Source of the DNA: JBMTVN01 sp046047235
Lineage (GTDB): Bacteria; Verrucomicrobiota; Verrucomicrobiia; Limisphaerales; JAHDYP01
Length of the DNA stretch: 21,383 nt
Assembly (NCBI GenBank): GCA_046047235.1
Contig: JBJOII010000080.1
Coordinates: 1 to 21,383, forward strand
Direction: 5' to 3'
Shown here: in pieces, positions 1 through 7,176 of the stretch
Position numbering within the stretch: the first letter of the stretch is position 1
Layout of the letters: each line of letters begins with the position of its first letter
Program-made: the position numbers and the translations under genes
The notes under the pieces: model-generated
Told to the model about the DNA's origin: nothing
The model's input: the letters and a program-made list of their open reading frames with translations, nothing else
The model's database searches: none

Positions 1-1631
1 TGGATGGGGATGGGTGGGTTGATTTGTGTGTGGGGGCTGGGCAGGAGGGGCGGTTGGCGGTGTTTCGGAATGACGGGCGGGGAGGTTTTGTGGAGGAGGC
101 TGGAGGCAAGTGGAATCCGGTTCAGGGTCGGGATGTTTTGGGGATGGTGGCGATGCCTCAGGCTGGTGGAAGGGCGGAGTTGTTGGTGGTTTTGTCGAAC
201 TACGAGGATGGAGAGGCCAGTGGTGCGGCATTGGTTGGGGTGAGTGTTGGCGGGGGTGAGCCGGTGGAGTTGGTTAAGGCGGGGGCCGTGAGTTTTGGGG
301 CGGTAGCTTTGGCGGATGTGGATGGGGATGGGGTCTTGGATTTGTTTTTGGGAGGGCGGGTTGTGGCCGGGCAGTATCCGGGTGCGGTGGGGTCGCGTTT
401 ATTTTTGGGGGATGGTGCTGGCGGGTGGCGGGAAGTGACGGAGAAGTGGTTGCCTGAGGTGTTGGGGATGGTGCAGGGCGTGACTTTTACTGATGTGGAG
501 GGGGATGGAGATCCGGATTTGGTCTTGGCGTGTGACTGGGGTGCGTTGCGTTTGTTGGTGAATGAGGGCGGGCGGTTCCGGGATGTTACGGAGGACTGGG
601 GGTTGGGGGGGCTGACGGGTTTTTGGAACAGCGTGGTGACCGCGGATTTTGATGGGGACGGGCGATTGGATTTGGCGGCGGGCAATTGGGGGCGGAACAG
701 CAAGGACGAGCGATTTCGCGGGGAGCCGTTGCGGTTATATTATGCGGATCTGGAGGGAGACGGGTTTTATGAGCTGGTGGAGGCGCATCTGGATCCTTTG
801 AGTGAGGCGTGGGTGCCTGACCGTCGCCTGAATGCATTGGCGGCGGAGCTGCCGTATTTGGCGGATACATTTCGGACGCATCGGGCGTTTAGCCGGGCTG
901 AGGTGGCGGATGTGTTGGGAGAGTTTGAAGGTGAGTTTCGTGAGGTGAGTGCGGCGGTGTTGGAGTCTGTGGTGTTACTCAACCGCGGTGGTCGTTATGA
1001 GATGCGGGCCTTACCCTTGGAGGCGCAGGTTGCTCCGGTGTTTGGTTTGGCGGCGGGGGACGTGAATGGAGATGGGCGGGTGGATTTGTTTTGTGCGCAG
1101 AATTTCTTTGGGGTTCAGCCTGAGTTGTCGCGGAATGATACGGGGCGGGGGGTGTGGTTGGAGGGGGATGGTGAGGGAGGGTTTCGGGTTGTATCGGGTA
1201 GTGAGAGCGGGGTGAGGTTGTATGGGGAGGGGAGGGGTGCGGCTTTGGCAGATTTTGATGGGGATGGGAGGTTGGATTTGGCGGTGGGACAGAACGGATC
1301 CACGACGGGCTTGTTTCGCAATACGGGAGGGCGACCGGGGCTGCGGGTGAAGTTAAGTGCCGGGGCGGGGAATCCGGACGCGGTGGGGGCGACGGTGTGG
1401 CTGAAGACTGAGGCGGGTTTGGGGCCGGCCCATTATTGGACTGCGGGTAGTGGTTATTATTCCCAGGATGGTGCAGTGCGGGTTTTGTCGGCTACAGGTC
1501 GGGTCACCGGGGTAGAGGTTCGATGGAGGGATGGGCGGGTGCAGAGTTATCCGGTGAGTGAAGGGATGCGCGAGGTGCGGATTGAGGCGGGGAGCGCGGA
1601 GGTGGTGCCGCGTGGGCGGCACGGGAGCTAG
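1..1631 (+). CDS. FG-GAP/VCBS repeat protein with C-terminal ASPIC/UnbV domain (5' partial)
   Basis: The reading frame is open from nucleotide 3, and the first visible residues are DGDGWVDL, an FG-GAP/VCBS calcium-loop motif, so the gene starts outside the window. About 542 residues are visible. Further FG-GAP loops read VDGDGVLDLFLGG, VEGDGDPDLVLA, FDGDGRLDLAAGN, VNGDGRVDLF and FDGDGRLDLAVGQ, as expected for beta-propeller blades. The last ~100 residues (RPGLRVKL to VEVRWRDGRVQSYPV) resemble the ASPIC/UnbV domain that follows FG-GAP repeats in CRTAC1-like exported proteins. The function of such proteins is generally unknown; a secreted or surface location is inferred from the family. The final residues VPRGRHGS are encoded by the start of an intergenic hairpin repeat (1605-1622), so the C-terminus has probably been extended by that repeat. 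It converges on the next gene, which also carries FG-GAP repeats. Confidence 0.85.
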   Translation, partial: DGDGWVDLCVGAGQEGRLAVFRNDGRGGFVEEAGGKWNPVQGRDVLGMVAMPQAGGRAELLVVLSNYEDGEASGAALVGVSVGGGEPVELVKAGAVSFGAVALADVDGDGVLDLFLGGRVVAGQYPGAVGSRLFLGDGAGGWREVTEKWLPEVLGMVQGVTFTDVEGDGDPDLVLACDWGALRLLVNEGGRFRDVTEDWGLGGLTGFWNSVVTADFDGDGRLDLAAGNWGRNSKDERFRGEPLRLYYADLEGDGFYELVEAHLDPLSEAWVPDRRLNALAAELPYLADTFRTHRAFSRAEVADVLGEFEGEFREVSAAVLESVVLLNRGGRYEMRALPLEAQVAPVFGLAAGDVNGDGRVDLFCAQNFFGVQPELSRNDTGRGVWLEGDGEGGFRVVSGSESGVRLYGEGRGAALADFDGDGRLDLAVGQNGSTTGLFRNTGGRPGLRVKLSAGAGNPDAVGATVWLKTEAGLGPAHYWTAGSGYYSQDGAVRVLSATGRVTGVEVRWRDGRVQSYPVSEGMREVRIEAGSAEVVPRGRHGS

Positions 1632-1651
1632 GAGCTGGGAGCTGGGAGTTA
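1605..1651 (+). repeat. Hairpin repeat A plus GGGAGCT heptamers, copy 1
   Basis: A perfect 7-bp inverted repeat, GTGCCGC at 1605-1611 and GCGGCAC at 1616-1622 with loop GTGG, is followed by heptamers of the GGGAGCT type to about 1651. It lies inside the last codons of the FG-GAP gene and supplies its stop codon (TAG 1629-1631). Other copies start at 5500, 8648 and 21226 in the same orientation. There is no T-run, so it is not a standard intrinsic terminator. Confidence 0.85.
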
Positions 1652-1659
1652 GGGGGAGA

Positions 1660-1765
1660 GGCGCTGAGGGCTGAGGGCTGAGCGCAGAGCGGGAAGGGGG
1701 AAGCGCTGGGGGCGGAGGGCTTTTGCGGCGCGCGGAGCGGCGCCGCAGGGAGAGGGGAGAGAGTA
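1660..1765 (+). repeat. AGSGCNR heptamer array with hairpin B and GGGAGAG tail, copy 1
   Basis: Nine degenerate heptamers in strict 7-bp phase fill 1660-1722 (for example AGGGCTG, AGCGCAG, AGCGGGA, AGCGCTG) and end in AGGGCTT. One T later comes an inverted repeat, TGCGGCGC (1724-1731) with GCGCCGCA (1740-1747), then a purine tail starting GGGAGAGGGGAGAG. The same order of parts recurs at 8855, 11809 and 21070 with different stem sequences. Confidence 0.85.
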
Positions 1766-1792
1766 GAGGGTGTGCGAGGCGCTGACTGTTCT

Positions 1793-1816
1793 GAAACTCC
1801 GAAACTCGGAAACTCT
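1793..1816 (+). repeat. Three tandem 8-bp units GAAACTCN
   Basis: The sequence reads GAAACTCC, GAAACTCG, GAAACTCT in a row. It follows the tail of the first hairpin-B element and is part of the non-coding gap between the two convergent FG-GAP genes. No function can be seen. Confidence 0.8.
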
Positions 1817-1840
1817 GGGTGCAAAGCGCTGAGGGCGGGG

Positions 1841-1920
1841 ATGATCCGTCAGATCTGACTTATCAGACTGATTGGTCTGAATGGGGATGGGTGTGCGAGG
1901 GGGGGCGGGCTGTTCTGAAG
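1841..1920 (+). repeat. GATC-rich palindromic module E, copy 1
   Basis: A stretch of overlapping short palindromes (AGATCT, TCAGACTGATTGGTCTGA) is followed by GGGTGTGCGAGGGGGGGCGG and GTTCTGAAG. Two related copies lie at 5729-5784 and 8988-9055 in the same orientation. The first half matches the 8988 copy and the second half matches the 5729 copy almost exactly. The role is unknown; the many GATC sites could be methylation targets. Confidence 0.75.
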
Positions 1921-1946
1921 CCCTGAGACACTGAAGCCCTGAGACT
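1915..1946 (+). repeat. 16-bp direct repeat, two copies
   Basis: CTGAAGCCCTGAGACA at 1915-1930 is repeated at 1931-1946 with only the last base changed. It sits just beyond module E and about 20 bp from the stop codon of the 1112-residue lipoprotein gene. Confidence 0.85.
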
Positions 1947-1967
1947 CCGGAGCACGGGATGAGGGGG

Positions 1968-4900
1968 TTAGTTGGACGGGCGGGGGAGGATCCAGGGGCC
2001 GACGTAGCGGGTATTGTAGGCTTCGATCCATTCGTCGTTAGCGAATGAGGGGCGGGGTTCTTGTCCGTAAAGTTGGTCGGAGAGTCCGTGCCAGGGGAGG
2101 GGGCCGACTTCCCAGCCTTTTTCGCAGTGGAAGTCGGAGTCTTTGTCCCATCCGGTGGAGAAGAGGAAGAAGGTGCGTTGGAGGTTGGGGGCTGGGGGTG
2201 GGAGTTTATTGGCGTTGAAGCGGAGGACGACTTCATCGCCGCCGTTGAGGAGGGCGAGGGCGTTATCGCGGTCTTGGATGAGGGGGAGGACGTCGCCGTA
2301 GCGGGTGCACCAGCCTGCGGGGGTGATACGCCAGGCGGGGTTGAGGGAAACCTGGTCATAGGCGGGGGTGAGGGGTTGGGTCCAGGGTTTGTCTTCGAAC
2401 TGGCTGAAGCCGCGGTAGCGGAGGTTGGCGGTATCGGGGGGCAGGCGGGTGATGTGGGTGGAGGATTCGCCGGTTTTTTCCATGAGGGCGATACGGTCCC
2501 AGTGGAGTTCGTAGGCGGTGGTAATACGGAGCCGATGGCTATTGGGGGGCAGTTTGCCGGTGAGGTCGACGATGAGGTTTTTGGTTTTGCCGGCGGGGGT
2601 TCCGAAGACGAGGTCGACGGGCTGCCATTGGTTGGGTTGGGTTTCGACCTCGAGAGAGGGGAAGGGGAAGGGGAGGTCGGGATTTTGGGAAGCGGCGACG
2701 TTGGCCATACCGCCGCCGAAGCGCAGCCATGCGGTGATGCCGAGGGCGAGGGGGCGGTCGGTGGGGAGTGGGCCGAAGTCGAGGGTGATCGACCAGGGTT
2801 CGGCGAGGCCGCGGAGTTGGGGGATGCGGGGATGGACGGGGGAGGCGTGGTGTTGGTCGATGTCCTTGAGTGCCTGGGTGACATCCAGTCCGTCGTTGCG
2901 TTCGGCGTGGAGGAGAGGGAGGAGGGGTTTGAGCGTGATGAGTTTGTGGGGGGGGAAGGGTTTTGAGGGGACCATTTTCCCGGTGGTATAGACTTCGGTT
3001 CCGGGTGGGTGGTCTACGGCGACGAGGGCAGCGGTATCGAGGTAGAGGACTTCGCGGAGTTCTTCCGTGATGCGGAGTTCATACGCTCCGTTGCGGGGTT
3101 GGAGTTGGCTACTGTTGCCGAGCCAGACGTATTCATCGGGGTCGGCTTCGACGAAGAAGTTTTCGGCAACGCGGAGGCCGAGCGGTGCGGAGCCGAGGAG
3201 GTCGGTGACGAAGCGGAAGCGGTTTCCGTCCCAGGCGTAGAGGTAGGGGCAGGAGCCTTCGGGGAGCGTGAGTTCCCAGAGTGGGAGTGCGGTGGTGGGG
3301 TTGACTTCGACGTCGACGTTATTGAGGTCGAGGTTGAGCCAGCGGGCGTTGAGGGATTCGAGGATTTTGTGGGAGCCGACGCCGATTTCGATGGGGAGTT
3401 GGTTGACGCGGCGTCCGATGCGGAGTTGGCCGGCGGTGATCTCGATGCGGGAACCGAGGCCGCTGGCATTGGAGCGGTTGCCGTAGAGCTGGACTTTGAC
3501 TTGGAGGTTGGCGTTGCCGCCGTTGTTGCGGAGGACCTTGAGGCCGGAGCCGGTGGCGTTGATGACGAGGTCGGAGTCGCCGTCGATGTCGATATCCGCG
3601 GAGGCGATGGCATTGATGTTGAGGTTGCCGAGCGTGTTGAGATGGAGGGTGTCGGTTGTTTCCTTGAAGCCTGCGTTGCCTAGGTTACGGAAGGCGCGGA
3701 GTCCGGGGCCGGCGACGAGGAGGTCGAGCCAGCCGTCGTTGTCGTAATCGAAGGGGTAGAGTGTTTGGGCTGGGGTGGGTTGGGAAGTGAGGGCGATATG
3801 GTTGGTGGTTTTATTGAAGAGGATTTGGATGCCGTTGGGGGTAGCGATGGCGAGGTCGCCGAGCAGGTCGTTATTGAAGTCGGCAACAGCGATGGTGGAG
3901 CCGGTTGGCCAGTGGGCGGGGGAATTGGTGAGAGAGAGGGGGCCGCCGCGTTGCTTGAGGAGGAGGGCTGGGGGTGCGTCTTGTTGGGCGATGATGACAT
4001 CGAGTTGATCATCGTTGTTCCAGTCTTCGACGGCGATGGAGGTGGCGGATTGAATGGAGTTGGGGATTCCGGAGGTGGCGGTGACGTCCTTGAAGTACAT
4101 GCTGCCGAGGTTACGCAGGACTTGGACGGAGGAGTTGGTGGGGTTGATGGCGAGGAGGTCGAGTTTGCCGGTGAAGTCGATATCGATGAGTGCGCCGTTT
4201 TTGGCGGGGACTTTGCCGAGGCGGGAGAAGGTGGTGACATCGGTGATACGGCCGTTGGTGGCGAAGCGGAAGGCGTGGATGCCCTGGTCACCGATCATGA
4301 GGGCATCGGGGTAGCGGTCATTTTGGAGGTCAGCGACGAGGCAGTTGTAGTAGTTGGCGTTGGGATTGAGGGTGACGGGGTTGCCTTGGGGCACGAAGTT
4401 GGTGCCGTTGTTGAGGAGGAGTTGGAAGCCGTTCGGGGTAGAGGCAAAGAGGCTGTTATGTCCGTCGGTATGGATATCGAGGAAGGCGAAGGGGGCTTGG
4501 CAGGCGAGGTCTTGGGGGAGGGTGGAGGCGGAGACATCGGTGAACGTGACGGGGATACCGGTGGCGGGTGGTTGTTCGATGATGAAGGGGGCGCGGGCGT
4601 CGGTATGGATACAACGTTCGAGGCGGGCGACGTCCATGGGTTTTTGGCCGGTTTGGGGGGCTTGGGCTTGGAGGGCGCGATGTTTTTCGAGGGCGTCCTG
4701 GGCGGCTTCCGGCTGGTTATTACGGATGAGGCATTGGCTGAGGGTGTACCAGGCTGTGGGGTGGTTGGGTTCGAAGCCGAGGAGTTCTTTGTAGGCGGCG
4801 GCGGCGTCTTCGAAGTGGCCGAGTTCCTGGTGGGCGGAGGCGAGTTGGAAGGTGGTGGCGCCTACCTTGGGGGCGAGGTCTTTGGCTTGCTGGAGCATTT

Positions 4901-5306
4901 TCAGGGCTTCCTCGAACTGGCCCATGCGTTTGAGTGAGCAGCCGGCGACGTAGTAGGCGGCGGCGAGGTGGCGGTCGAGAGTGAGGGCGCGCTGGGCGTG
5001 GTCGAGGGCGTTGGTGGGGTTTTCTGCGAGGAGGAAGGCGTTGGCGAGGTTGAGTTGGGCGTCAGGGTCGGTGGGGTTGAGTTGGGTGGCTTGGGTGAAG
5101 GGGTCGATAGCGCGTTTGGCTTCGCCGCGGTCGTAGTAATTCTTGCCGACGTTCATCCAGTGGGCGAAGTCCTGGGCGGGTTCGGTGGCTGAGGTGGATG
5201 GGTTTCCGTTTTCGGAGCGGCGGCAGCCGGTGGTGGGCAGGAGGATAAGGGTGGTGAGAGAGAGGGCGAGGATGATGCGGGTGGTGCTGGGCAGGACGGG
5301 CTGCAT
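1968..5306 (-). CDS. Large lipoprotein with TPR and FG-GAP repeats and an unnamed C-terminal region
   Basis: The 1112-residue product begins with a lipoprotein signal: a hydrophobic stretch, then ILLPTTGC with the lipobox Cys at residue 28. I chose the ATG at 5306 for this reason; the frame stays open upstream only because it translates heptamer repeats. Residues ~45-215 are TPR-like (MNVGKNYYDRGEAKRAIDPF, AYYVAGCSLKRMGQFEEALK, WYTLSQCLIRNNQPEAAQDA). Residues ~270-600 hold degenerate FG-GAP loops (DLQNDRYPDA, DWNNDDQLDVI, DYDNDGWLDLL, DIDIDGDSDLV). Residues ~600-670 resemble the ASPIC/UnbV region. Residues ~690-1112 form a conserved-looking region with WDGNRFRFVTD, GWCTRYGDVLPL, GWDKDSDFHCEKGW and LPWHGLSDQ; I recall similar C-termini in acidobacterial FG-GAP/TPR proteins, but no function is known to me. 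Likely membrane-anchored and facing outside or the periplasm. The coding is C-, A- and N/P/T-rich, unlike the G/V/W-rich FG-GAP protein on the other strand. Confidence 0.9.
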   Translation of the reverse strand: MQPVLPSTTRIILALSLTTLILLPTTGCRRSENGNPSTSATEPAQDFAHWMNVGKNYYDRGEAKRAIDPFTQATQLNPTDPDAQLNLANAFLLAENPTNALDHAQRALTLDRHLAAAYYVAGCSLKRMGQFEEALKMLQQAKDLAPKVGATTFQLASAHQELGHFEDAAAAYKELLGFEPNHPTAWYTLSQCLIRNNQPEAAQDALEKHRALQAQAPQTGQKPMDVARLERCIHTDARAPFIIEQPPATGIPVTFTDVSASTLPQDLACQAPFAFLDIHTDGHNSLFASTPNGFQLLLNNGTNFVPQGNPVTLNPNANYYNCLVADLQNDRYPDALMIGDQGIHAFRFATNGRITDVTTFSRLGKVPAKNGALIDIDFTGKLDLLAINPTNSSVQVLRNLGSMYFKDVTATSGIPNSIQSATSIAVEDWNNDDQLDVIIAQQDAPPALLLKQRGGPLSLTNSPAHWPTGSTIAVADFNNDLLGDLAIATPNGIQILFNKTTNHIALTSQPTPAQTLYPFDYDNDGWLDLLVAGPGLRAFRNLGNAGFKETTDTLHLNTLGNLNINAIASADIDIDGDSDLVINATGSGLKVLRNNGGNANLQVKVQLYGNRSNASGLGSRIEITAGQLRIGRRVNQLPIEIGVGSHKILESLNARWLNLDLNNVDVEVNPTTALPLWELTLPEGSCPYLYAWDGNRFRFVTDLLGSAPLGLRVAENFFVEADPDEYVWLGNSSQLQPRNGAYELRITEELREVLYLDTAALVAVDHPPGTEVYTTGKMVPSKPFPPHKLITLKPLLPLLHAERNDGLDVTQALKDIDQHHASPVHPRIPQLRGLAEPWSITLDFGPLPTDRPLALGITAWLRFGGGMANVAASQNPDLPFPFPSLEVETQPNQWQPVDLVFGTPAGKTKNLIVDLTGKLPPNSHRLRITTAYELHWDRIALMEKTGESSTHITRLPPDTANLRYRGFSQFEDKPWTQPLTPAYDQVSLNPAWRITPAGWCTRYGDVLPLIQDRDNALALLNGGDEVVLRFNANKLPPPAPNLQRTFFLFSTGWDKDSDFHCEKGWEVGPLPWHGLSDQLYGQEPRPSFANDEWIEAYNTRYVGPWILPRPSN

Positions 5307-5360
5307 GAGGGAGAGGGTAGCGTGTTGGTGGGGGCTGGCAAGATGTTGCGCTGCGCGCGG

Positions 5361-5499
5361 AGCGGTAGGTGGGAAGGGGAAAGCGCAGAGCGCTGAGGGC
5401 TGAGGGCTGAGGGCTGAGGGCTGAGGGCTGAGGGCTGAGGGCTGAGGGCTGAGGGCTGAGGGCGAAGCGGTAAGTGGCAAGCGGTAAGGGCTGAGGGTA
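5361..5499 (+). repeat. Long AGSGCNR heptamer array (about 20 units)
   Basis: Continuous 7-bp phased units run from AGCGGTA at 5361 through AGCGCAG and AGCGCTG, then about ten near-perfect AGGGCTG copies (5392-5462), then AGGGCGA, AGCGGTA, AGTGGCA, AGCGGTA and AGGGCTG. It leads directly into hairpin A at 5500. The block of GGG every 7 bp fits a G-quadruplex pattern. It starts 55 bp upstream of the lipoprotein start codon on the - strand, so it may overlap that gene's promoter region. Confidence 0.9.
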
Positions 5500-5534
5500 G
5501 TGCCGCGTGCGCGGCACGGGAGCTGGGAGCTGGG
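5500..5534 (+). repeat. Hairpin repeat A plus GGGAGCT heptamers, copy 2
   Basis: GTGCCGC (5500-5506) and GCGGCAC (5511-5517) form a 7-bp stem with loop GTGC, followed by GGGAGCTGGGAGCTGGGG. It has the same orientation and sequence as the copy at 1605, except for one loop base. Confidence 0.85.
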
Positions 5535-5560
5535 GGAAAGGCGCTGAGGGCGGAGCGGTA

Positions 5561-5694
5561 GATGGGATATGGGATATAGGATATAGGATATGGGAGATGG
5601 GAGATGGGAGATGGGAGATGGGAGATGGGAGATGGGAGATGGGAGATGGGAGATGGGAGATGGGAGATGGGAGTTTGCGGTTTGCGGTTTGCGG
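5561..5694 (+). repeat. GGGATAT / GGGAGAT heptamer array and three TTTGCGG units
   Basis: GGGATAT-type units (5561-5591) are followed by eleven perfect GGGAGAT copies plus a five-base remnant (5592-5673). Three TTTGCGG units follow (5674-5694), so even the change of motif keeps the 7-bp length. Twelve G-triplets separated by 4 bases give strong predicted G-quadruplex potential on the + strand. The array lies in the divergent gap between the lipoprotein gene and the Gfo/Idh/MocA gene. Copy-number variation by slippage is likely in an array this regular (inference). Confidence 0.95.
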
Positions 5695-5728
5695 TGGGGT
5701 GTGGAGGGTTGGGCTAAAGGGGGATTTC

Positions 5729-5784
5729 TTCAGACTGATCGGTTTGAATGGGGACGGGTGTGCGAGGGGGGGCGGGCAGTTCTT
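5729..5784 (+). repeat. GATC-rich module E, copy 2 (5' truncated)
   Basis: CAGACTGATCGGTTTGAATG and the following GGGTGTGCGAGGGGGGGCGG match the copy at 1841-1920 with few changes; the AGATCT-containing first part is missing. It ends about 20 bp before the start of the Gfo/Idh/MocA gene, so the gene's 5' leader is largely repeat-derived. Confidence 0.75.
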
Positions 5785-5805
5785 GCTGTTGGGGGTGAAA
5801 GGCGT

Positions 5806-7176
5806 ATGGTGCGGCGCATGCAACAGCCCGGTTTGAATGATCGGAATGAGCCAATTGGCAACCGTGTGGATGGGGTGAAGCGAGGGGGGACGCGGCGGCG
5901 TTTTTTGGGGAGGGTATTGGCGGGTGGGGCTGGGGTCTTGGGTGTTCCGTTGGTTTTGCGTGGTGGGGGTAGTCCGAATGACCGGGTGCGGGTTGGGGTG
6001 ATGGGGTTGAGCCGTGGGTTGGCGCATGTGGAGGCGTTGAAGCGGGTGAAGAACGTGGAGGTTGCGTGGGTATGTGATGTGGACCGCGAGCGTTTGGGGG
6101 CGGGTGTGGAGCGGGCGAGTGCGGGCGGTTCCGGCAAGGTGGGGGGCACGGATGATTTTCGTCGGATGTTGGAGGATGCTTCATTGGATGCGGTGACGAT
6201 TGCGGCGCCGAACCACTGGCATGCGCCGGCGGCGATGTTGGCGTGTGATGCGGGCAAGCATGTGTATGTGGAGAAGCCGGGGAGTCACAATGTGCGGGAG
6301 GCGGACTGGCTGGTGGAGGTGGCGGAGAGGATGGGGAGTAAGGTTCAGTTGGGGACGCAGCGGCGCAGTTGGCCGGCGGTGCGGGAGATGGTGGAGCGCT
6401 TGCATGGTGGAGTGATTGGTCGGGTGACGTATGCGCGCGGGTGGTATAGCAATGCGCGGGGGTCGATTGGGCAGGGCAGGATGGTGGGGGTTCCGGAGGG
6501 TTTGAATTATGGTTTGTGGCAGGGGCCGGCGCCGTCGCGGGCGTATCTGGACAATCTGGTGCATTACAACTGGCATTGGCGGTGGCATTGGGGTGGGGGG
6601 GAATTGGCGAACAACGGGGTGCACGCTTTGGATTTGATTTGCTGGGGATTGAAGGTCGGGCATCCGAGGCGGGTGACCTTCAATGGTGGGAGGTATCATT
6701 TTCGGGATGACCAGGAGACGCCGGACACGGCGGTGGCGACGTATGATTTTGGTGGTGTGGGGGCGTCGTGGGACGCGAGCAGTTGTGTGCCGAGGCGGGG
6801 AGAGGATTTGCCGTTTGTGACGTTTTACGGGGAGGGTGGATCAGTGGTGAATCGCGGGGCGGGATACATCGTCTATGATGAGCAGGGCAGAGAGGTGTCG
6901 AGGCGGGAGGGTGAGGGGGGTGATGTGTCGCATTTTGAGAATTTCGTGGGGGCGATTCGGGGTGAGGCGTTGTTGCATGCGTGGATTGGGGAGGGGCAGA
7001 AGGCGGCGCGGTTGTGTCATTTGGGGAATATAGCGTATCGGAGCGGGATGACCTTGGATTTGGATCAGCAGAGTGGGTTCGTGGTGGGTGTGGGGTCGGC
7101 GGCGGCGACGGCATTGTGGGGGCGGGAGTATCAGAGGGCATGGGGGAAGGAACTGGAGCGAGTGACGGTGGGATGA
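5806..7176 (+). CDS. Tat-exported Gfo/Idh/MocA family oxidoreductase
   Basis: A 456-residue NAD(P)-dependent oxidoreductase homologue. Residues 29-46 form a twin-arginine signal (TRRRFLGRVLAGGAGVLG), so the protein is probably folded with its cofactor and sent to the periplasm. The Rossmann fold starts at VRVGVMGLSRG (~61-71). Family motifs are APNHWHAP (134-141) and the catalytic-site EKP (156-158, YVEKPGSHN), then HYNWHWRWHWGGGELANNGVHALDL, split here as HYNWHWRWHWGG and NNGVHALDL. Such Tat-exported paralogues are abundant in Planctomycetes and Verrucomicrobia and are usually linked to sugar metabolism; the substrate cannot be read here. Two in-frame ATGs compete: 5806 (AAAGG three bases upstream) and 5818; both keep the Tat motif. 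The stop overlaps the next start by 4 bp (ATGA), so the two genes are probably translated together. Confidence 0.92.
   Translation: MVRRMQQPGLNDRNEPIGNRVDGVKRGGTRRRFLGRVLAGGAGVLGVPLVLRGGGSPNDRVRVGVMGLSRGLAHVEALKRVKNVEVAWVCDVDRERLGAGVERASAGGSGKVGGTDDFRRMLEDASLDAVTIAAPNHWHAPAAMLACDAGKHVYVEKPGSHNVREADWLVEVAERMGSKVQLGTQRRSWPAVREMVERLHGGVIGRVTYARGWYSNARGSIGQGRMVGVPEGLNYGLWQGPAPSRAYLDNLVHYNWHWRWHWGGGELANNGVHALDLICWGLKVGHPRRVTFNGGRYHFRDDQETPDTAVATYDFGGVGASWDASSCVPRRGEDLPFVTFYGEGGSVVNRGAGYIVYDEQGREVSRREGEGGDVSHFENFVGAIRGEALLHAWIGEGQKAARLCHLGNIAYRSGMTLDLDQQSGFVVGVGSAAATALWGREYQRAWGKELERVTVG

Noticed and set aside
1605..1622. Hairpin A as an intrinsic terminator
   Set aside because: The stem is GC-rich and lies near gene ends, but purine-rich DNA follows on the + strand and there is no T-run on either strand; it also recurs in places not at gene ends (5500, 21226).
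1649..2884. A 411-residue - strand frame rich in P, S and T
   Set aside because: It translates heptamer and hairpin repeats and an alternative frame of the lipoprotein gene. The repeated SALSPQP-type peptides are the 7-bp units read in three frames.
2061..4937. Long open + strand frames rich in G, E, V and D opposite the lipoprotein gene
   Set aside because: They are antisense shadows caused by the C-ending codons of the - strand gene; no domain, no signal and no start context. The - strand frame has a lipobox, TPR and FG-GAP motifs.
1691..5378. FtsK-orienting KOPS-like GGGNAGGG sites (for example GGGAAGGG at 1691 and 5371)
   Set aside because: They occur, but the strand is so G-rich that such octamers are expected by chance; no enrichment can be judged by eye.
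5361..5694. CRISPR array
   Set aside because: Repeats are 7 bp without spacers, and no cas genes are near.
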